A stretch of 64,000 nt of DNA, taken from NCBI GenBank assembly GCA_947095585.1, contig OX352761.1, positions 77,965,767-78,029,766 of the forward strand, in the 5' to 3' direction. Every line of letters starts with the position of its first letter. Position 1 is the stretch's first letter. Made by a program: the position numbers and the translations under genes. This document shows, piece after piece, positions 30,401 through 44,900 of this stretch. The DNA comes from Nephrocerus scutellatus (Eukaryota > Arthropoda > Insecta > Diptera > Pipunculidae). The notes beneath the pieces are model-generated. The model saw only the letters and a program-made list of their open reading frames with translations, was not told the DNA's origin and did no database searches.

Positions 30401-31666
30401 AGAAATTCCAGACAATAATGATTATATTCCAGAATTTCCATAGGAAATAATCTTATAGTCACATCTTAGTCCTACATTCCGAATTTCATGCGAATCGCTT
30501 GAGAAATTGATTTGTTCCAGATATTCCAGACAATAATGATTATATTCCAGAATTTCCATAGGAAGAAATCTTACAGTCACATCTTAGTCCTACATTCCGA
30601 ATTTCATGCGAATCGCTTGAAAAATTGCTTTGTTCCAGAAATTCCAGACAATAATGATTATATTTAAGAATTTCCATAGGAAGAAATCTTATAGTCACAT
30701 CTTAGTCCTACATCCCGAATTTCATGCGAATCGCTTGAGATGTTGCTTTGTTCCCGAAATTCCAGACAATAAGGATCATATTCCTTAATTTCCATAGCAA
30801 GAATAGCAAGTCGCATCTTAGTCATACATTCCGAATTTCATGCGAATCGCTTGAAAAATTGCTTTGTTCCAGAAATTCCAGACAATAATGATTATATTTC
30901 AGAATTTCCATAGGAAGAAATCTTATAGTCACATTTAAGTCCTACATTCCGATTTTCATGCGAATCGCTTGAGAAATTGCTTTGCTCCAGATATTCCAGA
31001 CAATGATGATTATATTCCAGGATTTCCTTAGGAAAAAATCTTATAGTCACATGTTAGTCCTACATTCCGAATTTCATGCGAATCGCTTGAGAAATTGCTT
31101 TGTTCCAGAAATTCCAGACAATAATGATTATATTCCAGAATTTCCATAGGAAATAATCTTATAGTCACATCTTAGTCCTACATTCCGAATTTCATGCGAA
31201 TCGCTTGAGAAATTGATTTGTTCCAGATATTCCAGACAATAATGATTATATTCCAGAATTTCCATAGGAAGAAATCTTATAGTCACATCTTAGTCCTACA
31301 TTCCGAATTTCATGTGGATCGCTTGAGAAATTGCTTTGTTCCAGAAATTCCAGACAATAATGATTATATTCCAGAATTTCCATAGGAAATAATCTTATAG
31401 TCACATCTTAGTCCTACATTCCGAATTTCATGCGAATCGCTTGAGAAATTGATTTGTTCCAGATATTCCAGACAATAATGATTATATTCCAGAATTTCCA
31501 TAGGAAGAAATCTTACAGTCACATCTTAGTCCTACATTCCGAATTTCATGCGAATCGCTTGAAAAATTGCTTTGTTCCAGAAATTCCAGACAATAATGAT
31601 TATATTCCAGAATTTCCATAGGAAAAAATCGTATAGTCAAATCTTAGTCCTTCATTCTAAATTTCA

Positions 31667-34600
31667 TGCAAATCGCTTGAAAAATTGCTTTGCACCAGAT
31701 ATTCCAGACAAAAATGATCATATTCCAGAATTTCTATAGGAAGAAATCTTATAGTCACATCTTAGTCCTACATTCCGAATTTCATGCGAATCGCTAAAGA
31801 AATTGCTTTGCTCCAGATATTCCAGACAATGATGATTATATTCCAGAATTTCCATAGGAAGAAATCTTACGGTCACATCTTAGTCCTATATTCCGAATTT
31901 CATGCGAATCGCTTGAGAAATTGCTTTGTTCCAGACATTCCAGACAATAATGATTATATTCCAGAATTTCCATAGGAAGAAATCTTATAGTCATATCTTA
32001 GTCCTACATTCCGAATTTCATGCGAATCGCTTGAGAAATTGCTTTGTTCCAGAAATTCCAGACAATAATGATCATATTCCAGAATTTGCTTAGGAAGAAA
32101 TCTTATAGTCGCATCTTAGTCCTAAATTCCGAATTTCATGCGAATCGCTTGAAAAATTGCTTTGTTCCAGAAATTCCAGACAATAATGATTATATTCCAG
32201 AATTTCCATAGGAAGAAATTTAATAGTCACATCTTAGTTCTACATTCCGAATTTCATGCGAATCGCTTGAAAAATTTCTTTGTTCCAGAAATTCCAGACA
32301 ATAATGATTATATTTCAGAATTTCCATAGGAAGAAATCTTATGGTCACATCTTAGTCCTACATCCCGAATTTCATGCGAATCGCTTGAGATGTTGCTTTG
32401 TTCCCGAAATTCCAGACAATAAGGATCATATTCCTTAATTTCCATAGCAAGAATAGCAAGTCGCATCTTAGTCATACATTCCGAATTTCATGCGAATCGC
32501 TTGAAAAATTGCGTTCCAGAAATTCCAGACAATAATGATTATATTTCAGAATTTCCATAGGAAGAAATCTTATAGTCACATCTTAGTCCTACATTCCGAA
32601 TTTCATGCGAATCGCTTGAGAAATTGCTTTGCTCCAGATATTCCAGACAATGATGATTATATTCCATAATTTCCATAGGAAGAAATCTTACGGTCACATC
32701 TTAGTCCTACATTCCGAATTTCATGCGAATCGCTTGAGAAATTGCTTTGTTCCAGAAATTCCAGACAATAATGATTATATTCCAGAATTTCCATAGGAAG
32801 AAATCTTATAGTGATATCTTAGTCCTACATTCCGAATTTCATGCGAATCGCTTGAGAAATTGCTTTGTTCAAGAAATTCCAGACAATAATGATTATATTC
32901 CAGAATTTCCTTAGGAAAAAATCTTATAGTCACATGTTAGTCCTACATTCCGAATTTCATGCGAATCGCTTGAGAAATTGATTTGTTCCAGATATTCCAG
33001 ACAATAATGATTATATTCCAGAATTTCCATAGGAAGAAATCTTACAGTCACATCTTAGTCCTACATTCCGAATTTCATGCGAATCGCTTGAAAAATTGCT
33101 TTGTTCCAGAAATTCCAGACAATAATGATTATATTTCAGAATTTCCATAGGAAGAAATCTTATAGTCACATCTTAGTCCTACATCCCGAATTTCATGCGA
33201 ATCGCTTGAGATGTTGCTTTGTTCCCGAAATTCCAGACAATAAGGATCATATTCCTTAATTTCCATAGCAAGAATAGCAAGTCGCATCTTAGTCATACAT
33301 TCCGAATTTCATGCGAATCGCTTGAAAAATTGCTTTGTTCCAGAAATTCCAGACAATAATGATTATATTTCAGAATTTCCATAGGAAGAAATCTTATAGT
33401 CACATTTAAGTCCTACATTCCGAATTTCATGCGAATCGCTTGAGAAATTGCTTTGCTCCAGATATTCCAGACAATGATGATTATATTCCAGGATTTCCTT
33501 AGGAAAAAATCTTATAGTCACATGTTAGTCCTACATTCCGAATTTCATGCGAATCGCTTGAGAAATTGCTTTGTTCCAGAAATTCCAGACAATAATGATT
33601 ATATTCCAGAATTTCCATAGGAAATAATCTTATAGTCACATCTTAGTCCTACATTCCGAATTTCATGCGAATCGCTTGAGAAATTGATTTGTTCCAGATA
33701 TTCCAGACAATAATGATTATATTCCAGAATTTCCATAGGAAGAAATCTTATAGTCACATCTTAGTCCTACATTCCGAATTTCATGCGAATCGCTTGAAAA
33801 TTGCTTTGTTCCAGAAATTCCAGACAATAATGATTATATTTCAGAATTTCCATAGGAAGAAATCTTATAGTCACATCTTAGTCCTACATTCCGAATTTCA
33901 TGCGAATCGCTTGAGAAATTTCTTTGTTCCAGAAATTCCAGACAATAATGATTATATTTCTGAATTTCCATAGGAAGAAATCTTATAGTCACATCTTAGT
34001 CCTACATTCCGAATTTCATGTGGATCGCTTGAGAAATTGCTTTGTTCCAGAAATTCCAGACAATAATGATTATATTCCAGAATTTCCATAGGAAATAATC
34101 TTATAGTCACATCTTAGTCCTACATTCCGAATTTCATGCGAATCGCTTGAGAAATTGATTTGTTCCAGATATTCCAGACAATAATGATTATATTCCAGAA
34201 TTTCCATAGGAAGAAATCTTACAGTCACATCTTAGTCCTACATTCCGAATTTCATGCGAATCGCTTGAAAAATTGCTTTGTTCCAGAAATTCCAGACAAT
34301 AATGATTATATTCCAGAATTTCCATAGGAAAAAATCGTATAGTCAAATCTTAGTCCTTCATTCTAAATTTCATGCAAATCGCTTGAAAAATTGCTTTGCA
34401 CCAGATATTCCAGACAAAAATGATCATATTCCAGAATTTCTATAGGAAGAAATCTTATAGTCACATCTTAGTCCTACATTCCGAATTTCATGCGAATCGC
34501 TAAAGAAATTGCTTTGCTCCAGATATTCCAGACAATGATGATTATATTCCAGAATTTCCATAGGAAGAAATCTTACGGTCACATCTTAGTCCTATATTCC

Positions 34601-37079
34601 GAATTTCATGCGAATCGCTTGAGAAATTGCTTTGTTCCAGACATTCCAGACAATAATGATTATATTCCAGAATTTCCATAGGAAGAAATCTTATAGTCAT
34701 ATCTTAGTCCTACATTCCGAATTTCATGCGAATCGCTTGAGAAATTGCTTTGTTCCAGAAATTCCAGACAATAATGATCATATTCCAGAATTTGCTTAGG
34801 AAGAAATCTTATAGTCGCATCTTAGTCCTAAATTCCGAATTTCATGCGAATCGCTTGAAAAATTGCTTTGTTCCAGAAATTCCAGACAATAATGATTATA
34901 TTCCAGAATTTCCATAGGAAGAAATTTAATAGTCACATCTTAGTTCTACATTCCGAATTTCATGCGAATCGCTTGAAAAATTTCTTTGTTCCAGAAATTC
35001 CAGACAATAATGATTATATTTCAGAATTTCCATAGGAAGAAATCTTATGGTCACATCTTAGTCCTACATCCCGAATTTCATGCGAATCGCTTGAGATGTT
35101 GCTTTGTTCCCGAAATTCCAGACAATAAGGATCATATTCCTTAATTTCCATAGCAAGAATAGCAAGTCGCATCTTAGTCATACATTCCGAATTTCATGCG
35201 AATCGCTTGAAAAATTGCGTTCCAGAAATTCCAGACAATAATGATTATATTTCAGAATTTCCATAGGAAGAAATCTTATAGTCACATCTTAGTCCTACAT
35301 TCCGAATTTCATGCGAATCGCTTGAGAAATTGCTTTGCTCCAGATATTCCAGACAATGATGATTATATTCCAGAATTTCCATAGGAAGAAATCTTACGGT
35401 CACATCTTAGTCCTACATTCCGAATTTCATGCGAATCGCTTGAGAAATTGCTTTGTTCCAGAAATTCCAGACAATAATGATTATATTCCAGAATTTCCAT
35501 AGGAAGAAATCTTATAGTGATATCTTAGTCCTACATTCCGAATTTCATGCGAATCGCTTGAGAAATTGCTTTGTTCAAGAAATTCCAGACAATAATGATT
35601 ATATTCCAGAATTTCCTTAGGAAAAAATCTTATAGTCACATGTTAGTCCTACATTCCGAATTTCATGCGAATCGCTTGAGAAATTGATTTGTTCCAGAAA
35701 TTCCAGACAATAATGATTATATTCCAGAATTTCCATAGAAAGAAATCTTATAGTCACATCGTAGTCCTACATTCCGAATTTCATGCGAATCGCTTGAAAA
35801 TTTGCTTTGTTCCAGATATTCCAGACAATAATGATTATATTCCAGAATTTCCATAGGAAGAAATCTTATCGTCACATCTTAGTCCTACATTCCGAATTTC
35901 ATGCGAATCGCTTGAGAAATTTCTTTGTTCCAGAAATTCCAGACAATAATGATTATATTTCAGAATTTCCATAGGAAGAAATCTTATAGTCACATTTAAG
36001 TCCTACATTCCGAATTTCATGCGAATCGCTTGAGAAATTGCTTTGCTCCAGATATTCCAGACAATGATGATTATATTCCAGGATTTCCTTAGGAAAAAAT
36101 CTTATAGTCACATGTTAGTCCTACATTCCGAATTTCATGCGAATCGCTTGAGAAATTGCTTTGTTCCAGAAATTCCAGACAATAATGATTATATTCCAGA
36201 ATTTCCATAGGAAATAATCTTATAGTCACATCTTAGTCCTACATTCCGAATTTCATGCGAATCGCTTGAGAAATTGATTTGTTCCAGATATTCCAGACAA
36301 TAATGATTATATTCCAGAATTTCCATAGGAAGAAATCTTATAGTCACATCTTAGTCCTACATTCCGAATTTCATGCGAATCGCTTGAAAATTGCTTTGTT
36401 CCAGAAATTCCAGACAATAATGATTATATTTCAGAATTTCCATAGGAAGAAATCTTATAGTCACATCTTAGTCCTACATTCCGAATTTCATGCGAATCGC
36501 TTGAGAAATTTCTTTGTTCCAGAAATTCCAGACAATAATGATTATATTTCTGAATTTCCATAGGAAGAAATCTTATAGTCACATCTTAGTCCTACATTCC
36601 GAATTTCATGTGGATCGCTTGAGAAATTGCTTTGTTCCAGAAATTCCAGACAATAATGATTATATTCCAGAATTTCCATAGGAAATAATCTTATAGTCAC
36701 ATCTTAGTCCTACATTCCGAATTTCATGCGAATCGCTTGAGAAATTGATTTGTTCCAGATATTCCAGACAATAATGATTATATTCCAGAATTTCCATAGG
36801 AAGAAATCTTACAGTCACATCTTAGTCCTACATTCCGAATTTCATGCGAATCGCTTGAAAAATTGCTTTGTTCCAGAAATTCCAGACAATAATGATTATA
36901 TTCCAGAATTTCCATAGGAAAAAATCGTATAGTCAAATCTTAGTCCTTCATTCTAAATTTCATGCAAATCGCTTGAAAAATTGCTTTGCACCAGATATTC
37001 CAGACAAAAATGATCATATTCCAGAATTTCTATAGGAAGAAATCTTATAGTCACATCTTAGTCCTACATTCCGAATTTC
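31667..37079. repeat. Higher-order repeat blocks (about 22-23 monomers) in tandem
   Basis: The marker GAATCGCTAAAGAAATTGC occurs at about 31788, 34494 and 37084 (spacings 2706 and 2590 bp, 23 and 22 monomers), and the type-D marker CTAAATTTCATGCAAATCGC moves with it. Most monomers between these points occur in the same order in both blocks, so the sequence repeats at the multi-monomer scale. Confidence 0.75.
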
Positions 37080-38813
37080 ATGCGAATCGCTAAAGAAATT
37101 GCTTTGCTCCAGATATTCCAGACAATGATGATTATATTCCAGAATTTCCATAGGAAGAAATCTTACGGTCACATCTTAGTCCTATATTCCGAATTTCATG
37201 CGAATCGCTTGAGAAATTGCTTTGTTCCAGACATTCCAGACAATAATGATTATATTCCAGAATTTCCATAGGAAGAAATCTTATAGTCATATCTTAGTCC
37301 TACATTCCGAATTTCATGCGAATCGCTTGAGAAATTGCTTTGTTCCAGAAATTCCAGACAATAATGATCATATTCCAGAATTTGCTTAGGAAGAAATCTT
37401 ATAGTCGCATCTTAGTCCTAAATTCCGAATTTCATGCGAATCGCTTGAAAAATTGCTTTGTTCCAGAAATTCCAGACAATAATGATTATATTCCAGAATT
37501 TCCATAGGAAGAAATTTAATAGTCACATCTTAGTTCTACATTCCGAATTTCATGCGAATCGCTTGAAAAATTTCTTTGTTCCAGAAATTCCAGACAATAA
37601 GGATCATATTCCTTAATTTCCATAGCAAGAATAGCAAGTCGCATCTTAGTCATACATTCCGAATTTCATGCGAATCGCTTGAAAAATTGCGTTCCAGAAA
37701 TTCCAGACAATAATGATTATATTTCAGAATTTCCATAGGAAGAAATCTTATAGTCACATCTTAGTCCTACATTCCGAATTTCATGCGAATCGCTTGAGAA
37801 ATTGCTTTGCTCCAGATATTCCAGACAATGATGATTATATTCCAGAATTTCCATAGGAAGAAATCTTACGGTCACATCTTAGTCCTACATTCCGAATTTC
37901 ATGCGAATCGCTTGAGAAATTGCTTTGTTCCAGAAATTCCAGACAATAATGATTATATTCCAGAATTTCCATAGGAAGAAATCTTATAGTGATATCTTAG
38001 TCCTACATTCCGAATTTCATGCGAATCGCTTGAGAAATTGCTTTGTTCAAGAAATTCCAGACAATAATGATTATATTCCAGAATTTCCTTAGGAAAAAAT
38101 CTTATAGTCACATGTTAGTCCTACATTCCGAATTTCATGCGAATCGCTTGAGAAATTGATTTGTTCCAGAAATTCCAGACAATAATGATTATATTCCAGA
38201 ATTTCCATAGAAAGAAATCTTATAGTCACATCGTAGTCCTACATTCCGAATTTCATGCGAATCGCTTGAAAATTTGCTTTGTTCCAGATATTCCAGACAA
38301 TAATGATTATATTCCAGAATTTCCATAGGAAGAAATCTTATAGTCACATCTTAGTCCTACATTCCGAATTTCATGCGAATCGCTTGAGAAATTTCTTTGT
38401 TCCAGAAATTCCAGACAATAATGATTATATTCCAGAATTTCCGTAGGAAAAAATCTTATAGTCACATCTTAGTCCTACATTCCGAATTTCATGCGAATCG
38501 CTTGAAAATTGCTTTGTTCCAGAAATTCCAGACAATAATGATAACATTTCAGAATTTCCATAGGAAGAAATCTTATAGTCACATCTTAGTCCTACATTCC
38601 GAATTTCATGCGAATCGCTTGAAAAATTGCTTTGCTCCAGATATTCCAGACAATAATGATTATATTCCAGAATTTCCATAGGAAAAAATCTTATAGTCAC
38701 ATCTTAGTCCTACATTCCGAATTTCATGCGAATCGCTTGAAAAATTGCTTTATTCCAGAAATTCCAGACAAAAATGATTATATTTCAGAATTTCCATAGG
38801 AAGAAATCTTATA

Positions 38814-41800
38814 GTCACATCTTAGTCCTAAATTCCGAATTTCATGCGAATCGCTTGAGAAATTGCTTTGTTCCAGAAATTCCAGACAATAATGATTATA
38901 TTCCAGAATTTCCATAGGAAGAAATTTAATAGTCACATCTTAGTTCTACATTCCGAATTTCATGCGAATCGCTTGAAAAATTGCTTTGCTCCAGATATTC
39001 CAGACAATAATGATTATATTCCAGAATTTCCATAGGAAGAAATTTAATAGTCACATCTTAGTTCTACATTCCGAATTTCATGCGAATCGCTTGAAAAATT
39101 GCTTTGTTCCAGAAATTCCAGACAATAATGATCATATTCCAGAATTTCCATAGGAAGAAATCTTATAGTCACATCTTAGTCCTACATTCCGAATTTCATG
39201 CGAATCCTTGAGATGTTGCTTTGTTCCCGAAATTCCAGACAATAAGGATCATATTCCTTAATTTCCATAGCAAGAATAGCAAGTCGCATCTTAGTCCTAC
39301 ATTCCGAATTTCATGCGAATCGCTTGAAAACTTGCTTTGTTCCAGAAATTCCAGACAATAATGATCATATTCCAGAATTTCCATAGGAAGAAATCTTATA
39401 GTCACATCTTAGTCCTACATTCCGAATTTCATGCGAATCGCTTGAGATGTTGCTTTGTTCCCGAAAATCCAGACAATAAGGATCATACTCCTTAATTTCC
39501 ATAGCAAGAATAGCAAGTCGCATCTTAGTCCTAAATTCCGAATTTCATGCGAATCGCTTGAAAAATTGCTTTGCACCAGATATTCCAGACAAAAATGATC
39601 ATATTCCAGAATTTCCATAGGAAGAAATCTTATAGTCACATCTTAGTCCTACATTCCGAATTTCATGCGAATCGCTTGAGAAATTGCTTTGTTCCAGAAA
39701 TTTCAGACAATAATGATCATATTCCAGAATTTCCATAGGAAAAAATCTTACAGTCACATCTTAGTCCTACATTCCGAATTTCATGCGAATCGCTTGAAAA
39801 ATTGCTTTGTTCCAGAAATTCCAGACAATAATGATTATAATCCAGAATTTCCATAGGAAGAAATCTTATAGTCACATCTTAGTCCTACATTCCGAATTTC
39901 ATGCGAATCGCTTGAGAAATTTCTTTGTTCCAGAAATTCCAGACAATAATGATTATATTCCAGAATTTCCGTAGGAAAAAATCTTATAGTCAAATCTTAG
40001 TCCTTCATTCTAAATTTCATGCAAATCGCTTGAAAAATTGCTTTGCACCAGATATTCCAGACAAAAATGATCATATTCCAGAATTTCTATAGGAAGAAAT
40101 CTTATAGTCACATCTTAGTCCTACATTCCGAATTTCATGCGAATCGCTAGAGAAATTGCTTTGCTCCAGATATTCCAGACAATGATGATTATATTCCAGA
40201 ATTTCCATAGGAAGAAATCTTACGGTCACATCTTAGTCCTATATTCCGAATTTCATGCGAATCGCTTGAGAAATTGCTTTGTTCCAGACATTCCAGACAA
40301 TAATGATTATATTCCAGAATTTCCATAGGAAGAAATCTTATAGTCATATCTTAGTCCTACTTATAGTCACATCTTAGTCCTACATTCCGAATTTCATGCG
40401 AATCGCTTGAAAAATTCCAGAAATTCCAGACAAAAATGATTATATTTCAGAATTTCCATAGGAAGAAATCTTATAGTCACATCTTAGTCCTAAATTCCGA
40501 ATTTCATGCGAATCGCTTGAGAAATTGCTTTGTTCCAGAAATTCCAGACAATAATGATTATATTCCAGAATTTCCATAGGAAGAAATTTAATAGTCACAT
40601 CTTAGTTCTACATTCCGAATTTCATGCGAATCGCTTGAAAAATTGCTTTGTTCCAGAAATTCCAGACAATAATGATCATATTCCAGAATTTCCATAGGAA
40701 GAAATCTTATAGTCACATCTTAGTCCTACATTCCGAATTTCATGCGAATCCTTGAGATGTTGCTTTGTTCCCGAAATTCCAGACAATAAGGATCATATTC
40801 CTTAATTTCCATAGCAAGAATAGCAAGTCGCATCTTAGTCCTACATTCCGAATTTCATGCGAATCGCTTGAAAACTTGCTTTGTTCCAGAAATTCCAGAC
40901 AATAATGATCATATTCCAGAATTTCCATAGGAAGAAATCTTATAGTCACATCTTAGTCCTACATTCCGAATTTCATGCGAATCGCTTGAGATGTTGCTTT
41001 GTTCCCGAAAATCCAGACAATAAGGATCATACTCCTTAATTTCCATAGCAAGAATAGCAAGTCGCATCTTAGTCCTAAATTCCGAATTTCATGCGAATCG
41101 CTTGAAAAATTGCTTTGCACCAGATATTCCAGACAAAAATGATCATATTCCAGAATTTCCATAGGAAGAAATCTTATAGTCACATCTTAGTCCTACATTC
41201 CGAATTTCATGCGAATCGCTTGAGAAATTGCTTTGTTCCAGAAATTTCAGACAATAATGATCATATTCCAGAATTTCCATAGGAAAAAATCTTACAGTCA
41301 CATCTTAGTCCTACATTCCGAATTTCATGCGAATCGCTTGAAAAATTGCTTTGTTCCAGAAATTCCAGACAATAATGATTATAATCCAGAATTTCCATAG
41401 GAAGAAATCTTATAGTCACATCTTAGTCCTACATTCCGAATTTCATGCGAATCGCTTGAGAAATTTCTTTGTTCCAGAAATTCCAGACAATAATGATTAT
41501 ATTCCAGAATTTCCGTAGGAAAAAATCTTATAGTCAAATCTTAGTCCTTCATTCTAAATTTCATGCAAATCGCTTGAAAAATTGCTTTGCACCAGATATT
41601 CCAGACAAAAATGATCATATTCCAGAATTTCTATAGGAAGAAATCTTATAGTCACATCTTAGTCCTACATTCCGAATTTCATGCGAATCGCTAGAGAAAT
41701 TGCTTTGCTCCAGATATTCCAGACAATGATGATTATATTCCAGAATTTCCATAGGAAGAAATCTTACGGTCACATCTTAGTCCTATATTCCGAATTTCAT

Positions 41801-41901
41801 GCGAATCGCTTGAGAAATTGCTTTGTTCCAGACATTCCAGACAATAATGATTATATTCCAGAATTTCCATAGGAAGAAATCTTATAGTCATATCTTAGTC
41901 C
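38814..41901. repeat. 1544-bp segmental tandem duplication inside the satellite
   Basis: Unique junction AGTCCTACTTATAGTCAC at about 40352 recurs at about 41896, exactly 1544 bp later. Other rare markers repeat at the same distance: a 1-bp-deleted GAATCCTTGAGATG at 39203 and 40747, and CTAGAGAAATTGC at 40146 and 41690. The left limit is approximate because one monomer differs between the copies. Confidence 0.75.
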
Positions 41902-44900
41902 TACTTATAGTCACATCTTAGTCCTACATTCCGAATTTTATGCGAATCGCTTGAAAAATTCCAGAAATTCCAGACAAAAATGATTATATTTCAGAATTTC
42001 CATAGGAAGAAATCTTATAGTCACATCTTAGTCCTAAATTCCGAATTTCATGCGAATCGCTTGAGAAATTGCTTTGTTCCAGAAATTCCAGACAATAATG
42101 ATTATATTCCAGAATTTCCATAGGAAGAAATTTAATAGTCACATCTTAGTTCTACATTCCGAATTTCATGCGAATCGCTTGAAAAATTGCTTTGCTCCAG
42201 ATATTCCAGACAATAATGATTATATTCCAGAATTTCCATAGGAAGAAATTTAATAGTCACATCTTATTTCTACATTCCGAATTTCATGCGAATCGCTTGA
42301 AAAATTGCTTTGCTCCAGAAATTCCAGACAATAATGATCATATTCCAGAATTTCCATAGGAAGAAATCTTATAGTCACATCTTAGTCCTACATTCCGAAT
42401 TTCATGCGAATCGCTTGAGATGTTGCTTTGTTCCCGAAATTCCAGACAATAAGGATCATATTCCTTAATTTCCATAGCAAGAATAGCAAGTCGCATCTTA
42501 GTCCTACATTCCGAATTTCATGCGAATCGCTTGAAAACTTGCTTTGTTCCAGAAATTCCAGACAATAATGATCATATTCCAGAATTTCCATAGGAAGAAA
42601 TCTTATAGTCACATCTTAGTCCTACATTCCGAATTTCATGCGAATCGCTTGAGATGTTGCTTTGTTCCCGAAAATCCAGACAATAAGGAACATACTCCTT
42701 AATTTCCATAGCAAGAATAGCAAGTCGCATCTTAGTCCTAAATTCCGAATTTCATGCGAATCGCTTGAAAAATTGCTTTGCACCAGATATTCCAGACAAA
42801 AATGATCATATTCCAGAATTTCCATAGGAAGAAATCTTATAGTCACATCTTAGTCCTACATTCCGAATTTTATGCGAATCGCTTGAGAAATTGCTTTGTT
42901 CCAGAAATTCCAGACAATAATGATCATATTCCAGAATTTCCATAGGAAAAAATCTTACAGTCACATCTTAGTCCTACATTCCGAATTTCATGCGAATCGC
43001 TTGAAAAATTGCTTTGTTCCAGAAATTCCAGACAATAATGATTATATTTCAGAATTTCCATAGGAGGAAATCTTATAGTCACATCTTAGTCCTACATCCG
43101 AATTTCATGCGAATAGCTTGAGAAATTGCTTTGTTCCAGAAATTCCAGACAATAATGATTATATTCCAGAATTTCCATAGGAAGGAATTTAATAGTCACA
43201 TCTTAGTTCTACATTCCGAATTTCATGCGAATCGCTTGAAAAATTGATTTGCTCCAGATATTCCAGACAATAATGATTATATTTCAGAATTTCAATAGGA
43301 AGAAATCTTATAGTCACATCTTAGTCCTACATTCCGAATTTCATGTGGATCGCTTGATAAATTGTTTTGTTCCAGATATTCCAGACAATAATGATTATAT
43401 TCCAGAATTTCCATAGGAAGAAATCTTACAGTCACATCTTAGTCCTACATTCCGAATTTCATGCGAATCGCTTGAAAAATTGCTTTGTTCCAGAAATTCC
43501 AGACAATAATGATTATATTCCAGAATTTCCTTAGGTAAAAATCGTATAGTCAAATCTTAGTCCTTCATTCTAAATTTCATGCAAATCGCTTGAAAAATTG
43601 CTTGCACCAGATATTCCAGACAAAAATGATCATATTCCAGAATTTCTATAGGAAGAAATCTTATAGTCACATCTTAGTCCTACATTCCGAATTTCATGCG
43701 AATCGCTAGAGAAATTGCTTTGCTCCAGATATTCCATACAATGATGATTATATTCCAGAATTTCCATAGGAAGAAATCTTACGGTCACATCTTAGTCCTA
43801 CATTCCGAATTTCATGCGAATCGCTTGAGAAATTGCTTTGTTCCAGACATTCCACACAATAATGATTATATTCCAGAATTTCCATAGGAAGAAATCTTAT
43901 AGTCATATCTTAGTCCTACATTCCGAATTTCATGCGAATCGCTTGAGAAATTGCTTTGTTCCAGAAATTCCAGACAATAATGATCATATTCCAGAATTTG
44001 CTTAGGAAGAAATCTTATAGTCGCATCTTAGTCTTAAATTCCGAATTTCATGCGAATCGCTTGAAAAATTGCTTTGTTCCAGAAATTCCAGACTATAATG
44101 ATTATATTCCAGAATTTCCATAGGAAGAAATTTAATAGTCACATCTTAGTTCTACATTCCGAATTTCATGCGAATCGCTTGAAAAATTGCTTTGTTCCAG
44201 AAATTCCAGACAATAATGATTATATTTCAGAATTTCCATAGGAAGAAATCTTATGGTCACATCTTAGTCCTACATCCCTAATTTCATGCGAATAGCTTGA
44301 GATGTTGCTTTGTTCCCGAAATTCCAGACAATAAGGATCATATTCCTTAATTTCCATAGCAAGAATAGCAAGTCGCATCTTAGTCATACATTCCGAATTT
44401 CATGCGAATCGCTTGAAAAATTGCGTTCCAGAAATTCCAGACAATAATGATTATATTTCAGAATTTCCATAGGAAGAAATCTTATAGTCACATCTTAGTC
44501 CTACATTCCGAATTTCATGCGAATCGCTTGAGAAATTGCTTTGCTCCAGATATTCCAGACAATGATGATTATATTCCAGAATTTCCATAGGAAGAAATCT
44601 TACGGTCACATCTTAGTCCTACATTCCGAATTTCATGCGAATCGCTTGAGAAATTGCTTTGTTCCAGAAATTCCAGACAATAATGATTATATTCCAGAAT
44701 TTCCATAGGAAGAAATCTTATAGTCATATCTTAGTCCTACATTCCGAATTTCATGCGAATCGCTTGAAAAATTGCTTTGCACCAGATATTCCAGACAAAA
44801 ATGATCATATTCCAGAATTTCTATAGGAAGAAATCTTATAGTCACATCTTAGTCCTACATTCCGAATTTCATGCGAATCGCTAGAGAAATTGCTTTGCTC

